Shown here: positions 29,908-36,184 of the stretch, piece after piece
How positions within the stretch are numbered: the first letter of the stretch is position 1
Layout of the letters: each line of letters starts with the position of its first letter
Origin: a virus
DNA length: 37,258 bases
Direction: 5' to 3' (one strand)
IMG/VR virus record: IMGVR_UViG_3300024054_000541
Location: 1 to 37,258 of that record
Translations under genes and position numbers: made by a program
Notes under the pieces: generated by a model
Told to the model about the DNA's origin: nothing
The model's input: only the letters and a program-made list of their open reading frames with translations
The model's database searches: none

Positions 29908-30435
29908 TTATGCCACCTGCTCTGCTTTCGCGGCCCTTGTTTCCGCCGTAAACTTCCTGACCGTGCTTTCCGAGCGGCCATGCTTCAAGGCGGTCGCCTT
30001 CGTGCCGAGTTCCAGGACATCGGCGTTGAACGCTTCGACTTCCTCAAGTGACGGCTTCTTGTAGCCTTGGCGCTTGGCGAAGTAGGCGTACACCAAGGCC
30101 CGATGAATTGCCCATGCCTTGTCATCGGTCAGGCTCTTCACCAGCATCATGTAACCGGTCAGAGTCAGCAAAATCATGCTGCCTCTATGACCGCCTTTCG
30201 TCGGCTTTGGTGGGACGAAATTCGTCCCACCAAAGAGTTCATTCCACTCCTCGAAAGTCGCCTCAAAGTAATCTTGACCTTCGACAAAATGCTTCCGGTT
30301 TATCCGGAAATTTCTCTTTGCCGTACCGCGCGGCCTGCCGTGGAAATCATCCACTTGCGGCAAGGTCAAAACGGCCCGCTTGTGAAAAAACCTTGCCTGT
30401 ATTTTTCTGCCTTCGACTTTGACCAGACTTCCCAT
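29908..30435 (-). CDS. ORF6N-domain antirepressor-like protein 2
   Basis: This 175-residue paralogue of the 28893-29453 protein has an N-terminal ORF6N domain (LTLPQVDDFHGRPRGTAKRNFRI, VEGQDYFEATFEEW, MILLTLTGYMMLVKSLTDDKAWAIHR) and the same constant C-terminus. Variation is concentrated in the middle. In this copy the palindrome encodes FGGTNFVPPK. ATG 30435 has GGAGG 7 bases upstream and lies 2 bases after the 69-aa gene. An antirepressor role against CI repressors is inferred from the family and the presence of a leader like that of ant in P1. Confidence 0.85.
   Translation of the reverse strand: MGSLVKVEGRKIQARFFHKRAVLTLPQVDDFHGRPRGTAKRNFRINRKHFVEGQDYFEATFEEWNELFGGTNFVPPKPTKGGHRGSMILLTLTGYMMLVKSLTDDKAWAIHRALVYAYFAKRQGYKKPSLEEVEAFNADVLELGTKATALKHGRSESTVRKFTAETRAAKAEQVA
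30205..30235. repeat. 31-bp perfect palindrome inside ORF6N gene 2
   Basis: It has 15-bp arms (ctttggtgggacgaa and complement) around one base. It sits at the position equivalent to 29223-29253 in copy 1. The ends CTTTG and centre ACGAA/TTCGT are the same, and the five bases between differ in both arms in a compensatory way. Confidence 0.92.
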
Positions 30436-30437
30436 GA

Positions 30438-30647
30438 TTACACCTCCATTGATGTGTTTAGTACGGCTTCTGTGATATCTCTGGCCTCTCTGAGGAACCA
30501 GAAAAGGCCGGTCAGTGCTTTGTCGTCAAGCGAGAATGCAGGATCGTTAGATGCGTGGCAAACGAGGGTGGCGATAAGGGAAAGCTGGGAGGTTACGGCG
30601 TGGAGGGCGTCATGCGGGTGATCCCCGCACTTGATGCAGTAATTCAT
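30438..30647 (-). CDS. Small CxxCxxH protein 2 of the leader-ORF6N cassette
   Basis: This 69-residue paralogue begins MNYCIKCGDHPHDALHAVT with the same CxxCxxH motif (CIKCGDH). It aligns with copy 1 along its length (LTGLFWFLREARDITEAVLN against ITGLYWILREAEEACTAVLN). ATG 30647 has AGGAG with good spacing. Its ribosome site is complementary to the upstream leader. The equal length (69 residues each) and shared ends show a duplicated cassette. Function unknown; by position comparable to icd/orfX of P1. Confidence 0.75.
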   Translation of the reverse strand: MNYCIKCGDHPHDALHAVTSQLSLIATLVCHASNDPAFSLDDKALTGLFWFLREARDITEAVLNTSMEV

Positions 30648-30653
30648 GGTGGG

Positions 30654-30838
30654 CTCCTGTACTTTTCCAAGATGGCACTTTCCAAGGTGCCGGGTGGTTG
30701 GAAACCGTGTACAGGTACGGCACAGGGATTTCCCCCGAAGGGTATTGTATAGCCCTGTCCACCCGACAGCTCCTTTCAGACTGTGGGCGCAAAAATGCCG
30801 CAAATCGTTGCGGTGCCGCCTGTACACTCGTGGTTTCC
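30654..30838 (-). ncRNA. c4-like antisense leader RNA, module 2
   Basis: It has the same layout as module 1 with different sequence. The outer stem pairs 30768-30759 with 30697-30688, and the inner hairpin pairs 30758-30753 with 30727-30722. The single strand CCTGTACACGGTTTCC (30715-30700) is complementary (7 and 5 bp) to the ribosome site GGAAAAGTACAGGAG (30668-30654). It is also complementary (9 and 7 bp) to an upstream segment at 30838-30819. A 6-bp hairpin followed by ATTTTTG lies between. Compensatory differences from module 1 support the fold. Confidence 0.75.
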
Positions 30839-30854
30839 ACGCCACTTGTCCACG

Positions 30855-30883
30855 AGTATCAGCGGAACCGGTTATTTTGTCAA
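30855..30883 (-). promoter_or_regulatory. Promoter of leader module 2
   Basis: A perfect -35 TTGACA (30883-30878) and -10 GATACT (30860-30855) with 17-bp spacing read toward the leader. The same TTGACAAAATA.CCG.TTC block precedes module 1 (29883), where the -10 is weak. It lies just after the transposase stop, so the cassettes can be transcribed independently of the early operon. Confidence 0.7.
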
Positions 30884-30901
30884 GAGATTTCTGCATGGTT
30901 G

Positions 30902-32707
30902 CTATCCTTGTGCCGCCTGCGAAGGTTCGCAAATATAACAACACGCGGCAGCGGGCGATGAACCCGCTGCCAGCAGCTCTTCGGCCTCCGCCTCGTCTAT
31001 CGAATCGCCATATTGCGCCCTGATCCGCGCGTTCGTCTCCGTCGATACCGGCCCTGTAGCGGCTGCCAGCCGCCGGAAAAACTCCGTGACCGGAATCCGG
31101 CGGGAGATTCGCTGCGCGCGCGGGGCATATGCCGCCGCGTCCACCACCAGAACCGGGTTTTCCACCGGCGCGGACGGCTTTATCTCCAGCTCCACGCCCC
31201 GCTTGTCCATATACGCCAGATTTCCGGCCTTCTCCGCCTGATGCCCGAACACCTTCAACGGCGATTCGTGCCCCACCGGCGGCGCCTCGGCACGGCGCTT
31301 CTCCCTGGTCCCGTGCCACTTCACCCCCCACTCGTCCGCGCTGACCTTCTCCATCTCCACCATCGCCTTCTGCGTGTCCGTGTGGCCGGGCGATCTGTAT
31401 TCGCCGTAGTACGCGCCCGCGTCAAGGCGTCCGTAGTCGTCCATGGGTACAGGCTCCAGCAGCCAGACCATGCCGTTGAAACACACCTCTGCCTTCGGCC
31501 ATTCATACGGATTCATCACCACCTTCACCTTCTGCCCGGCGGCGTTGGGGTCGGGTATCTGGTAGTGGTTGCCGCATAACCGTACGATCCGAGCACCGTT
31601 GGCCGTGCGCTCCCGTTCCGGCTCGCGTATCAGGGCGCAATATATATCCCAGCCCGGGCAAAGGCGTAGTTCATGGGCCTGTATCCGCTGCCAGAGATCG
31701 GCGCGGGGCGCTATGTTACGCATCTTCTTGGTGGTGTTCACCATAACCGACCAGTCCAGCGCCCACCGGTTCAGTTCATCAAGCGAGCCGGGCCGCCGGA
31801 ACCGCAGGCGGCCCTCGAACCGGTTGATGTAGTGCATCATCCCCTCTACCGCGCCCTTGGCGCGCGGGTTGCCCGGCAGATGCGGCTTCAGTTCCACGCG
31901 CAGGCATTCCAGCAGCGCCTGGTTGCGACGCGCCCTCGTTATCGAGCCGCGATCGGCCACGAGGACGAACGGCACGCCGTGCATCCGCCATGCGGCGGCC
32001 TCGGGGCGATCCTCGCCGAAAAACTTTTTAAACGCTTCTTCCTTGGGTCGGAACGCCTCGAACAGGAACTCCGATCCGTCCTCCGCCCGCTCGCCCTCGG
32101 CATAGAAATAACGGAAGTAGAACGCTCCGGAGCAGTGATCCACAGCCACGTACCTCAACAGTTCGCGTTTGATCTCTCTCGCGGTTTTCACGATCTTGTT
32201 CCTGTAGAGAGTCATATCGGCGTCGCGCTCTCTCAAGCCACTGCCGCCGTCGTCCAGAAAATACTGGATGCAGTTGGTCACGTCGAACTGCCAGACGTGA
32301 TTAGGATGCCTTGACCGCATGGGCGTATGCGGCGCGGGACGGTTTAAATCCCTGGCGGACACATGGTGATCCCGTAGCAACTGACGGTAGCGGGAGCTGG
32401 ACACGTCAACAGCCATGCCCGAATCCGCCAGTATCTCCTGCGCGTCGCAGGCCGGAATAGGGATATCCGTGCTTGCCCGCCGGCTGGCGTGCATCAGCGC
32501 GCCGCCCTTTATTACTATTTCCCGCGCCACGGCGGAGCTGCCCTTGTCCGAGCGCTCGGCACGGCGGCGGATACCGCTCCACCTGTGTATGGTGGCCACC
32601 GACACGCCGTAATGCAGGGCCAGACGTCGGGCCTCATCCGAAGCCTCGCCGCCGGAGAGATACCTGAGCGCATCGCACACGTTGGCCCTTACCAGCTCCG
32701 AAGGCAT
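30902..32707 (-). CDS. A: Phage transposase, MuA-like (DDE)
   Basis: This 601-residue protein joins phage ends to target DNA. The N-terminal part has an HTH segment (ALHYGVSVATIHRWSGIRRR). The catalytic triad is Asp142 (WQFDVTN), Asp252 (LVADRG) and Glu288 (AKGAVEGMMHYINRF), with exactly 35 residues between the second Asp and the Glu, as in retroviral-type integrases. A beta-barrel-like region follows (VRLCGNHYQIPDP), then the helical C-terminus that should contact B. It is intact and of usual length. The gene ends just before the promoter of leader module 2. Confidence 0.95.
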   Translation of the reverse strand: MPSELVRANVCDALRYLSGGEASDEARRLALHYGVSVATIHRWSGIRRRAERSDKGSSAVAREIVIKGGALMHASRRASTDIPIPACDAQEILADSGMAVDVSSSRYRQLLRDHHVSARDLNRPAPHTPMRSRHPNHVWQFDVTNCIQYFLDDGGSGLRERDADMTLYRNKIVKTAREIKRELLRYVAVDHCSGAFYFRYFYAEGERAEDGSEFLFEAFRPKEEAFKKFFGEDRPEAAAWRMHGVPFVLVADRGSITRARRNQALLECLRVELKPHLPGNPRAKGAVEGMMHYINRFEGRLRFRRPGSLDELNRWALDWSVMVNTTKKMRNIAPRADLWQRIQAHELRLCPGWDIYCALIREPERERTANGARIVRLCGNHYQIPDPNAAGQKVKVVMNPYEWPKAEVCFNGMVWLLEPVPMDDYGRLDAGAYYGEYRSPGHTDTQKAMVEMEKVSADEWGVKWHGTREKRRAEAPPVGHESPLKVFGHQAEKAGNLAYMDKRGVELEIKPSAPVENPVLVVDAAAYAPRAQRISRRIPVTEFFRRLAAATGPVSTETNARIRAQYGDSIDEAEAEELLAAGSSPAAACCYICEPSQAAQG

Positions 32708-32709
32708 TT

Positions 32710-33693
32710 CTACTGCCCTTTATTCGCCCTTCTGGCCGCGACCTGCCGGTAAGCCTTACCCATGCCCCGCGTCAGCGGCAGGTTATCCACCATCACGTCG
32801 GGCGGCGGCAGCTCGTCTTCCATGATCTCCCACGGCACTTCCGCCGCGTCGCTCCAGTGCTCGTTCATGTCCAGACGCTCGTCGCAGGCGATCTTGCCGA
32901 TAAATAAATACAAAAAGTAGAGATGGCGCAGGGCCGAAACCGGCGCGGTCTTGTAGTGGATTTTCTTCTTGACCGCCGAGACCATGAGCTGAAACTCGGT
33001 CTGGAACTTCTGGAGCATCTGTATGGCGTCGATCTCCTCCGGCGTCATATCGCCGAAATCCACCGTCTGGCTTAGGCGGGTGATCTCCCTCTCCTGTTTG
33101 GTGATGACGTCCTCCTTTGATGCCAGGAGACGCTCTTTGGCCTTGATGGCCGCGGTGTGGTTCTCCGCCTCGCGCTTCGCGTCTTCCTCGATCCTGTCCA
33201 GAAGCGCCTGAAAATCGTCCCGGCCCTCGGAAGTAAACGAAAACCGCTCGCCCTTGTAAATAATGTCGCCGTTGGAATTTTCGGCGGTTTTCGCCGAAAA
33301 TGCTTCTCCTAAGTACTTGATTTTTCGAGGTTCATATCCGCAGATTTCGGCGGTTTTCGCCGAAAATGCCTCGAATACCGGGCGCAGTGAGCGCAGCCAA
33401 TCGCGCACCGTCTCCACCGGCGTGCCGTTTGCCTCGCAAAATTGCGCCCACGTCAGGCCGAGCGATTTGTATGTCTTGGCCTGGTGCACCCGGTAGAAGA
33501 CAGCCGCGCGAATCATCTGGTTCTGTGCGTCCTGGTAGGCGAGCGTTTTAAGGATCCCGCGGGCCTCGGCATCTACCCTGACCGCTTCCATCTCCGACCG
33601 AAGCCGTGTCTCGACCTCTTTTCCGCGCTCCATGGCTATCCTGTAAACATCATCCATTGCCGCAACATCGGCGCTGCTGTGACTATTGTCCAT
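32710..33693 (-). CDS. Hypothetical phage protein carrying the 126-bp repeat in frame
   Basis: This 327-residue protein precedes A in the early operon. The N-terminal 100 residues are helical, with an HTH-like LTWAQFCEANGTPVETVRDWL. Residues about 106-147 are encoded by the 126-bp repeat and contain EAFSAKTAE twice. A long heptad-type coiled coil follows (EDAKREAENHTAAIKAKERL), then a helical C-terminal half (FQTEFQLMVSAVKKKIHYK). The repeat is exactly 42 codons, so removing it would keep the frame. I do not recognise the family. Confidence 0.75.
   Translation of the reverse strand: MDNSHSSADVAAMDDVYRIAMERGKEVETRLRSEMEAVRVDAEARGILKTLAYQDAQNQMIRAAVFYRVHQAKTYKSLGLTWAQFCEANGTPVETVRDWLRSLRPVFEAFSAKTAEICGYEPRKIKYLGEAFSAKTAENSNGDIIYKGERFSFTSEGRDDFQALLDRIEEDAKREAENHTAAIKAKERLLASKEDVITKQEREITRLSQTVDFGDMTPEEIDAIQMLQKFQTEFQLMVSAVKKKIHYKTAPVSALRHLYFLYLFIGKIACDERLDMNEHWSDAAEVPWEIMEDELPPPDVMVDNLPLTRGMGKAYRQVAARRANKGQ
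33252..33377. repeat. 126-bp perfect repeat, copy 2 (in frame within a gene)
   Basis: Identical to 13294-13419 over all 126 bases, same orientation. Each half carries the CGGCG-gtttt-CGCCG palindrome, translated here as EAFSAKTAE on the minus strand. Confidence 0.95.
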
Positions 33694-34018
33694 TTGCCCC
33701 CAAACCCTCCAGTGTCTCGATTTCGCGGCCTATCCGGGCGCGATCAGCCTCAAGTTTTGACTTCGCACGCGCCCAGAAGAGCGCCAGCCCCATACCAAGT
33801 TCCCATCTGCCGTCCCCGCCGCCCGCGCCGGAACCGCCCGCGCGGCGGACAAACCCGCACGCCTCCAGCGTGGACAGGTGGCACATCACCGTGCCCATCG
33901 GAAGCGACACCGCGCGGCCCACCTCCGCGCCGGAGGCCGGTTCGCGCGCGTCGGCCAGATAGCGCAGTATGTCTCCCGCTTTGCGCACCGACGAAATCTG
34001 CTTGTATGTTTTGGCCAT
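33683..34018 (-). CDS. Winged-helix regulator, IclR-type N-terminal domain
   Basis: The 111-residue protein begins MAKTYKQISSVRKAGDILRYL and has a winged HTH of the IclR type (PASGAEVGRAVSLPMGTVMCHLSTLEACGFVRR), a Gly-rich wing and a final helical part that may dimerise. No effector domain is present. Such small regulators occur between ner and A in transposable phages and may control early transcription. It overlaps the next gene by 11 bases. Confidence 0.8.
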   Translation of the reverse strand: MAKTYKQISSVRKAGDILRYLADAREPASGAEVGRAVSLPMGTVMCHLSTLEACGFVRRAGGSGAGGGDGRWELGMGLALFWARAKSKLEADRARIGREIETLEGLGANGQ

Positions 34019-34251
34019 CAGCGGGGAACCTCCGCGTCATGGATAAACACGGACTGCGTGGACGCCGCCACCGGAAACCCCTTCCATGCGCAGCCGCCGC
34101 ACGACAGCGGCCAGCGCTGCTGCCGGAAGCGGCACATAGCCTCGTTCACATAGCCTCCGCCCCGGCACTTGCGCTCGGCCGGCCTGCCGCCGATTCTCCG
34201 CCCGGCGGCGAAAGGCATCGCGTGTGTTGGCGTATTATTGGCTGTCTTCAT
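34018..34251 (-). CDS. Small Cys-containing early protein
   Basis: The 77-residue product begins MKTANNTPTHAMPFAAGRR; GGAGGAGGTTCGCA precedes ATG 34251 as a good ribosome site. Residues 28-55 have cysteines (KCRGGGYVNEAMCRF, SCGGCAWKG) in a pattern that could bind zinc. It overlaps the 33683 gene's ATG and the 34248 gene's stop. Function is unknown, but the tight overlaps support a true gene. Confidence 0.6.
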   Translation of the reverse strand: MKTANNTPTHAMPFAAGRRIGGRPAERKCRGGGYVNEAMCRFRQQRWPLSCGGCAWKGFPVAASTQSVFIHDAEVPR

Positions 34252-34769
34252 TGCGAACCTCCTCCATCTATTTCCTTTAGATATAGAAGCCGTTTATGCT
34301 TCTCCTGCTTCTGGCGCGATATTGCCTCGTCTATGCGCTGTATCTCGGCGCGAAGGGCCTCCGGGCCGGGCAGGGCGAACAGCCCCGCAGCGCGGGAGAG
34401 CGTCTCGAACGCCGTCCGCCTGCCCGTGGCGATGACAAAGGCCGGAAGCGCGACCACCGGAAACCTGTGGCGCTCCTTGCTCTCGGCCGTCCATGAGTAG
34501 AGCATCGACTCGGTGATCTCCCATCCCACAAGCTCGCTCATGTGCGCGGCCACCTGATATCGGCTGAGCGGACAGGCCTTAAGGTCTCCCGATATGGCGG
34601 CGCGGAACTCGGCGTCTATGTCGAGGCTGCCCGGAGATTTCACGCCGGACTGGCTAGTGGCCTCGGCCGCGCGTTGAACCCAGTCGAAGAGCGTCGGTTG
34701 CTCCGCCATGCCGGAACCGCCCGTTTTTCCTGACGCGGATATGTCTGATTTCTTTTTGTTATTTACCAT
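34248..34769 (-). CDS. Conserved early phage protein
   Basis: The 173-residue product begins MVNNKKKSDISASGKTG at ATG 34769 (a TTG at 34775 is the alternative). It contains LSRYQVAAHMSELVGWEITESML and FPVVALPAFVIATGRRTAFETL, which I recall from Mu-like prophages just upstream of the transposase, where it is an uncharacterised helical regulator-type protein. A possible DNA-binding role is inferred from the HTH-like first segment. C-terminal helices are charged (EAISRQKQEKHKRLLYLKE). Confidence 0.75.
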   Translation of the reverse strand: MVNNKKKSDISASGKTGGSGMAEQPTLFDWVQRAAEATSQSGVKSPGSLDIDAEFRAAISGDLKACPLSRYQVAAHMSELVGWEITESMLYSWTAESKERHRFPVVALPAFVIATGRRTAFETLSRAAGLFALPGPEALRAEIQRIDEAISRQKQEKHKRLLYLKEIDGGGSQ

Positions 34770-34823
34770 TGTCAAACCCTGTTTGATTCATGTAATCTGT
34801 TCGCATGGGAACAAATCTACCTC

Positions 34824-35285
34824 CTAAGCGTTACGTGGACTACGGGTTCGCGGCAAGGGAGCGAACGCACGGCTTACTGGAATGGCTAGTTCCGCTGCCG
34901 TGCCTCGATTACCAGATGGCAACAGGAAGCTGCGAAGGATTTGTCTGCCCTTCGCACGATGGAGAAGACCCCCTTTGCAAAACCAGGCGGCTCCTCGCCG
35001 ATCAACTGGCTCTTGTAGTGCAAGTAAATAGATTTGACCCGCTAAATCCTTTATACGGACGGCTGTCTCGGCGTGAGAAAAGCCTGCTCTTAGAAGGCGA
35101 AGAGCTAAAGCATGAAGGGCGCGATCCTCGGCCCTACACTGCTCCGGAGACGGAACCGCCAGCCGGAAGCCGCAGGCAAACGCGGCGCGGTAAAGCGCCC
35201 GGTCTCGCAGATTGAGAGCCCATACAATGGTTGCTACCACGGGGTTGCATCGAGCTTCGGAGCCGGTAATGGCGGGGTTGTTCAT
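34824..35285 (-). CDS. Possible early protein, uncertain
   Basis: This 153-codon frame starts 10 bases after the Ner-like gene with AGGA upstream, so operon position supports it. The first 60 codons have the GC-rich third positions of phage genes and encode helix-like sequence (RAEDRALHALALRLLRAGF). The C-terminal part looks non-protein-like and GC3 falls. A plus-strand frame (34805-35215) overlaps it and looks equally protein-like. Either or neither could be real. Confidence 0.4.
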   Translation of the reverse strand: MNNPAITGSEARCNPVVATIVWALNLRDRALYRAAFACGFRLAVPSPEQCRAEDRALHALALRLLRAGFSHAETAVRIKDLAGQIYLLALQEPVDRRGAAWFCKGGLLHRAKGRQILRSFLLPSGNRGTAAELAIPVSRAFAPLPRTRSPRNA

Positions 35286-35295
35286 TATAATAATC

Positions 35296-35532
35296 CTATG
35301 CGGCCTTCTTGCGCCGGGCTATGCCGGGGTTATGCGGGAATACGTCCTCCAGCGGACGTCCGACGGCCCGCGCCACCGCCTGCTGTATGCGTAGCGACTT
35401 GCCGCGCTGGCTCACCACGATGCTCACTGTGACGCGTGAGACGCCCAGCGCGCGGGCTATCGACGCCATACTGATGCCACGCGCAACAAGCTCCGACTTT
35501 ATCTGTCTACCTGTGAGCAGAAATGCCTCCAT
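35296..35532 (-). CDS. ner: Ner-like DNA-binding regulator
   Basis: The 78-residue product has one helix-turn-helix (ISMASIARALGVSRVTVSIVV) preceded by GRQIKSELVARG, as in Mu Ner and Nlp. It ends in a basic tail (IARRKKAA). It is the first gene of the early operon and diverges from the repressor gene. It should repress the early and repressor promoters during lytic growth. ATG 35532 is adjacent to the AT-rich operator region. Ner assignment is from size, HTH and position. Confidence 0.82.
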   Translation of the reverse strand: MEAFLLTGRQIKSELVARGISMASIARALGVSRVTVSIVVSQRGKSLRIQQAVARAVGRPLEDVFPHNPGIARRKKAA

Positions 35533-35571
35533 GTTTCAACTTATTCTTGATATAAAGCTAGTTTTATAGAC

Positions 35572-35601
35572 ACAATACCAATATAATGTTTCATTTGTCA
35601 A
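35572..35601 (-). promoter_or_regulatory. Early promoter Pe
   Basis: TTGACA (35601-35596) and TATTGT (35577-35572) with 18-bp spacing read toward ner and the transposition genes. The region 35533-35614 is markedly AT-rich in contrast to its surroundings. Confidence 0.65.
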
Positions 35602-35618
35602 TAAAATATTTCAAATGA
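35582..35618 (+). promoter_or_regulatory. Repressor promoter -10 and candidate operator
   Basis: A perfect TATAAT (35582-35587) reads toward the repressor, with transcription expected to start near 35594. An inverted repeat TCATTTG / CAAATGA (35591-35597 and 35612-35618) covers the -35 of the early promoter and the repressor start codon. TTTCA also recurs at 35533, 35588 and 35609. These are candidate operator elements. Confidence 0.55.
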
Positions 35619-36094
35619 CTCACTTCTCCGAAATTATGGATCGAATCCGTTCCCGGACGGGTTTGGAGAGCGACTCCGATCTCGCTAGTTGCTTGGGGTT
35701 AAACCGTGCTGCGTTCTCTGAACGTAAAAGAAGGCTCAGCATCCCATACCCGGAGCTGGTCGCATTATCTGACCGCGAAGCGTGGTCGCTAGACTGGCTG
35801 TTAACCGGCAAGGAACCCCTCACTCAAGCTTCGATGTTTCAATCAGCCTCCCCGGAGCCGAGAGAGCACGGCAACGGCATCCGCATGTCCGACATGCTCA
35901 CCAAAACCGCCGAGATCCTCGAATCCGAGACCATCTACCGGACGGCGCTGGCGTCGAACATTAACGCCTTCCATCAGGCTCTGGGCGCCGAAAGAAAAAA
36001 TGTCGATCTACAGGATCGCGTGACTCAACTGGAAGAGCGCTTACGGATTCTTGAGGCGCAACTATTGGGGAAGCTGGAGATGAAAGTGGCTTAG
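35615..36094 (+). CDS. CI-type phage repressor
   Basis: The 159-residue protein is the only plus-strand phage gene. It has an N-terminal CI-type HTH (IMDRIRSRTGLESDSDLASCLGLNRAAFSERKRR) and SLDWLLTGKEPL, typical of the phage CI repressor family, followed by a linker and a C-terminal coiled coil (RVTQLEERLRILEAQLLGKLE) likely for oligomerisation. There is no peptidase domain, so it is not inactivated by RecA-mediated self-cleavage. This fits control through antirepressors. It is lower in GC than the late genes. It should hold Pe off in the lysogen. Confidence 0.88.
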   Translation: MTHFSEIMDRIRSRTGLESDSDLASCLGLNRAAFSERKRRLSIPYPELVALSDREAWSLDWLLTGKEPLTQASMFQSASPEPREHGNGIRMSDMLTKTAEILESETIYRTALASNINAFHQALGAERKNVDLQDRVTQLEERLRILEAQLLGKLEMKVA

Positions 36095-36184
36095 TAATAC
36101 GGCTCGCGCCGGAACAACGCGCGAGAAGCCCGGACGGGAAGGTGGTGTATCCGTTCCAGTATATTTTATGACGTGGAGGGGGTT

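Larger units (their letters stand above)
2759..36184 (-). mobile_element. Mu-like transposable prophage, siphovirus type
   Basis: Gene content and order match transposable phages: CI repressor and Ner-like regulator, transposase A, ATPase B, DUF3164, Mor-family activator, lysis genes, Mu-type gp27/gp28/gp29/F/G/I/T/gp35-37, tail genes and a DNA methylase at the right end. The tail has a tube protein, frameshifted chaperones and a long tape measure, but I see no sheath, gpP or gpJ-like baseplate gene. The right terminus at TG 2759 is supported by two 22-bp repeat units that start there. The left terminus, beyond the repressor, was not located. The end given here is simply the start of the next gene, and the element could extend past the window. 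All key genes look intact, so the prophage may be functional. Confidence 0.85.

Noticed and set aside
30648-31331. 297-residue frame overlapping the end of the transposase gene
   Set aside because: Overlaps transposase in another frame with low-complexity Gly/Arg sequence; only the last 69 codons are supported.
34805-35215. Plus-strand 136-residue frame
   Set aside because: No Shine-Dalgarno, overlaps a minus-strand frame that fits the operon; kept only as a finding.
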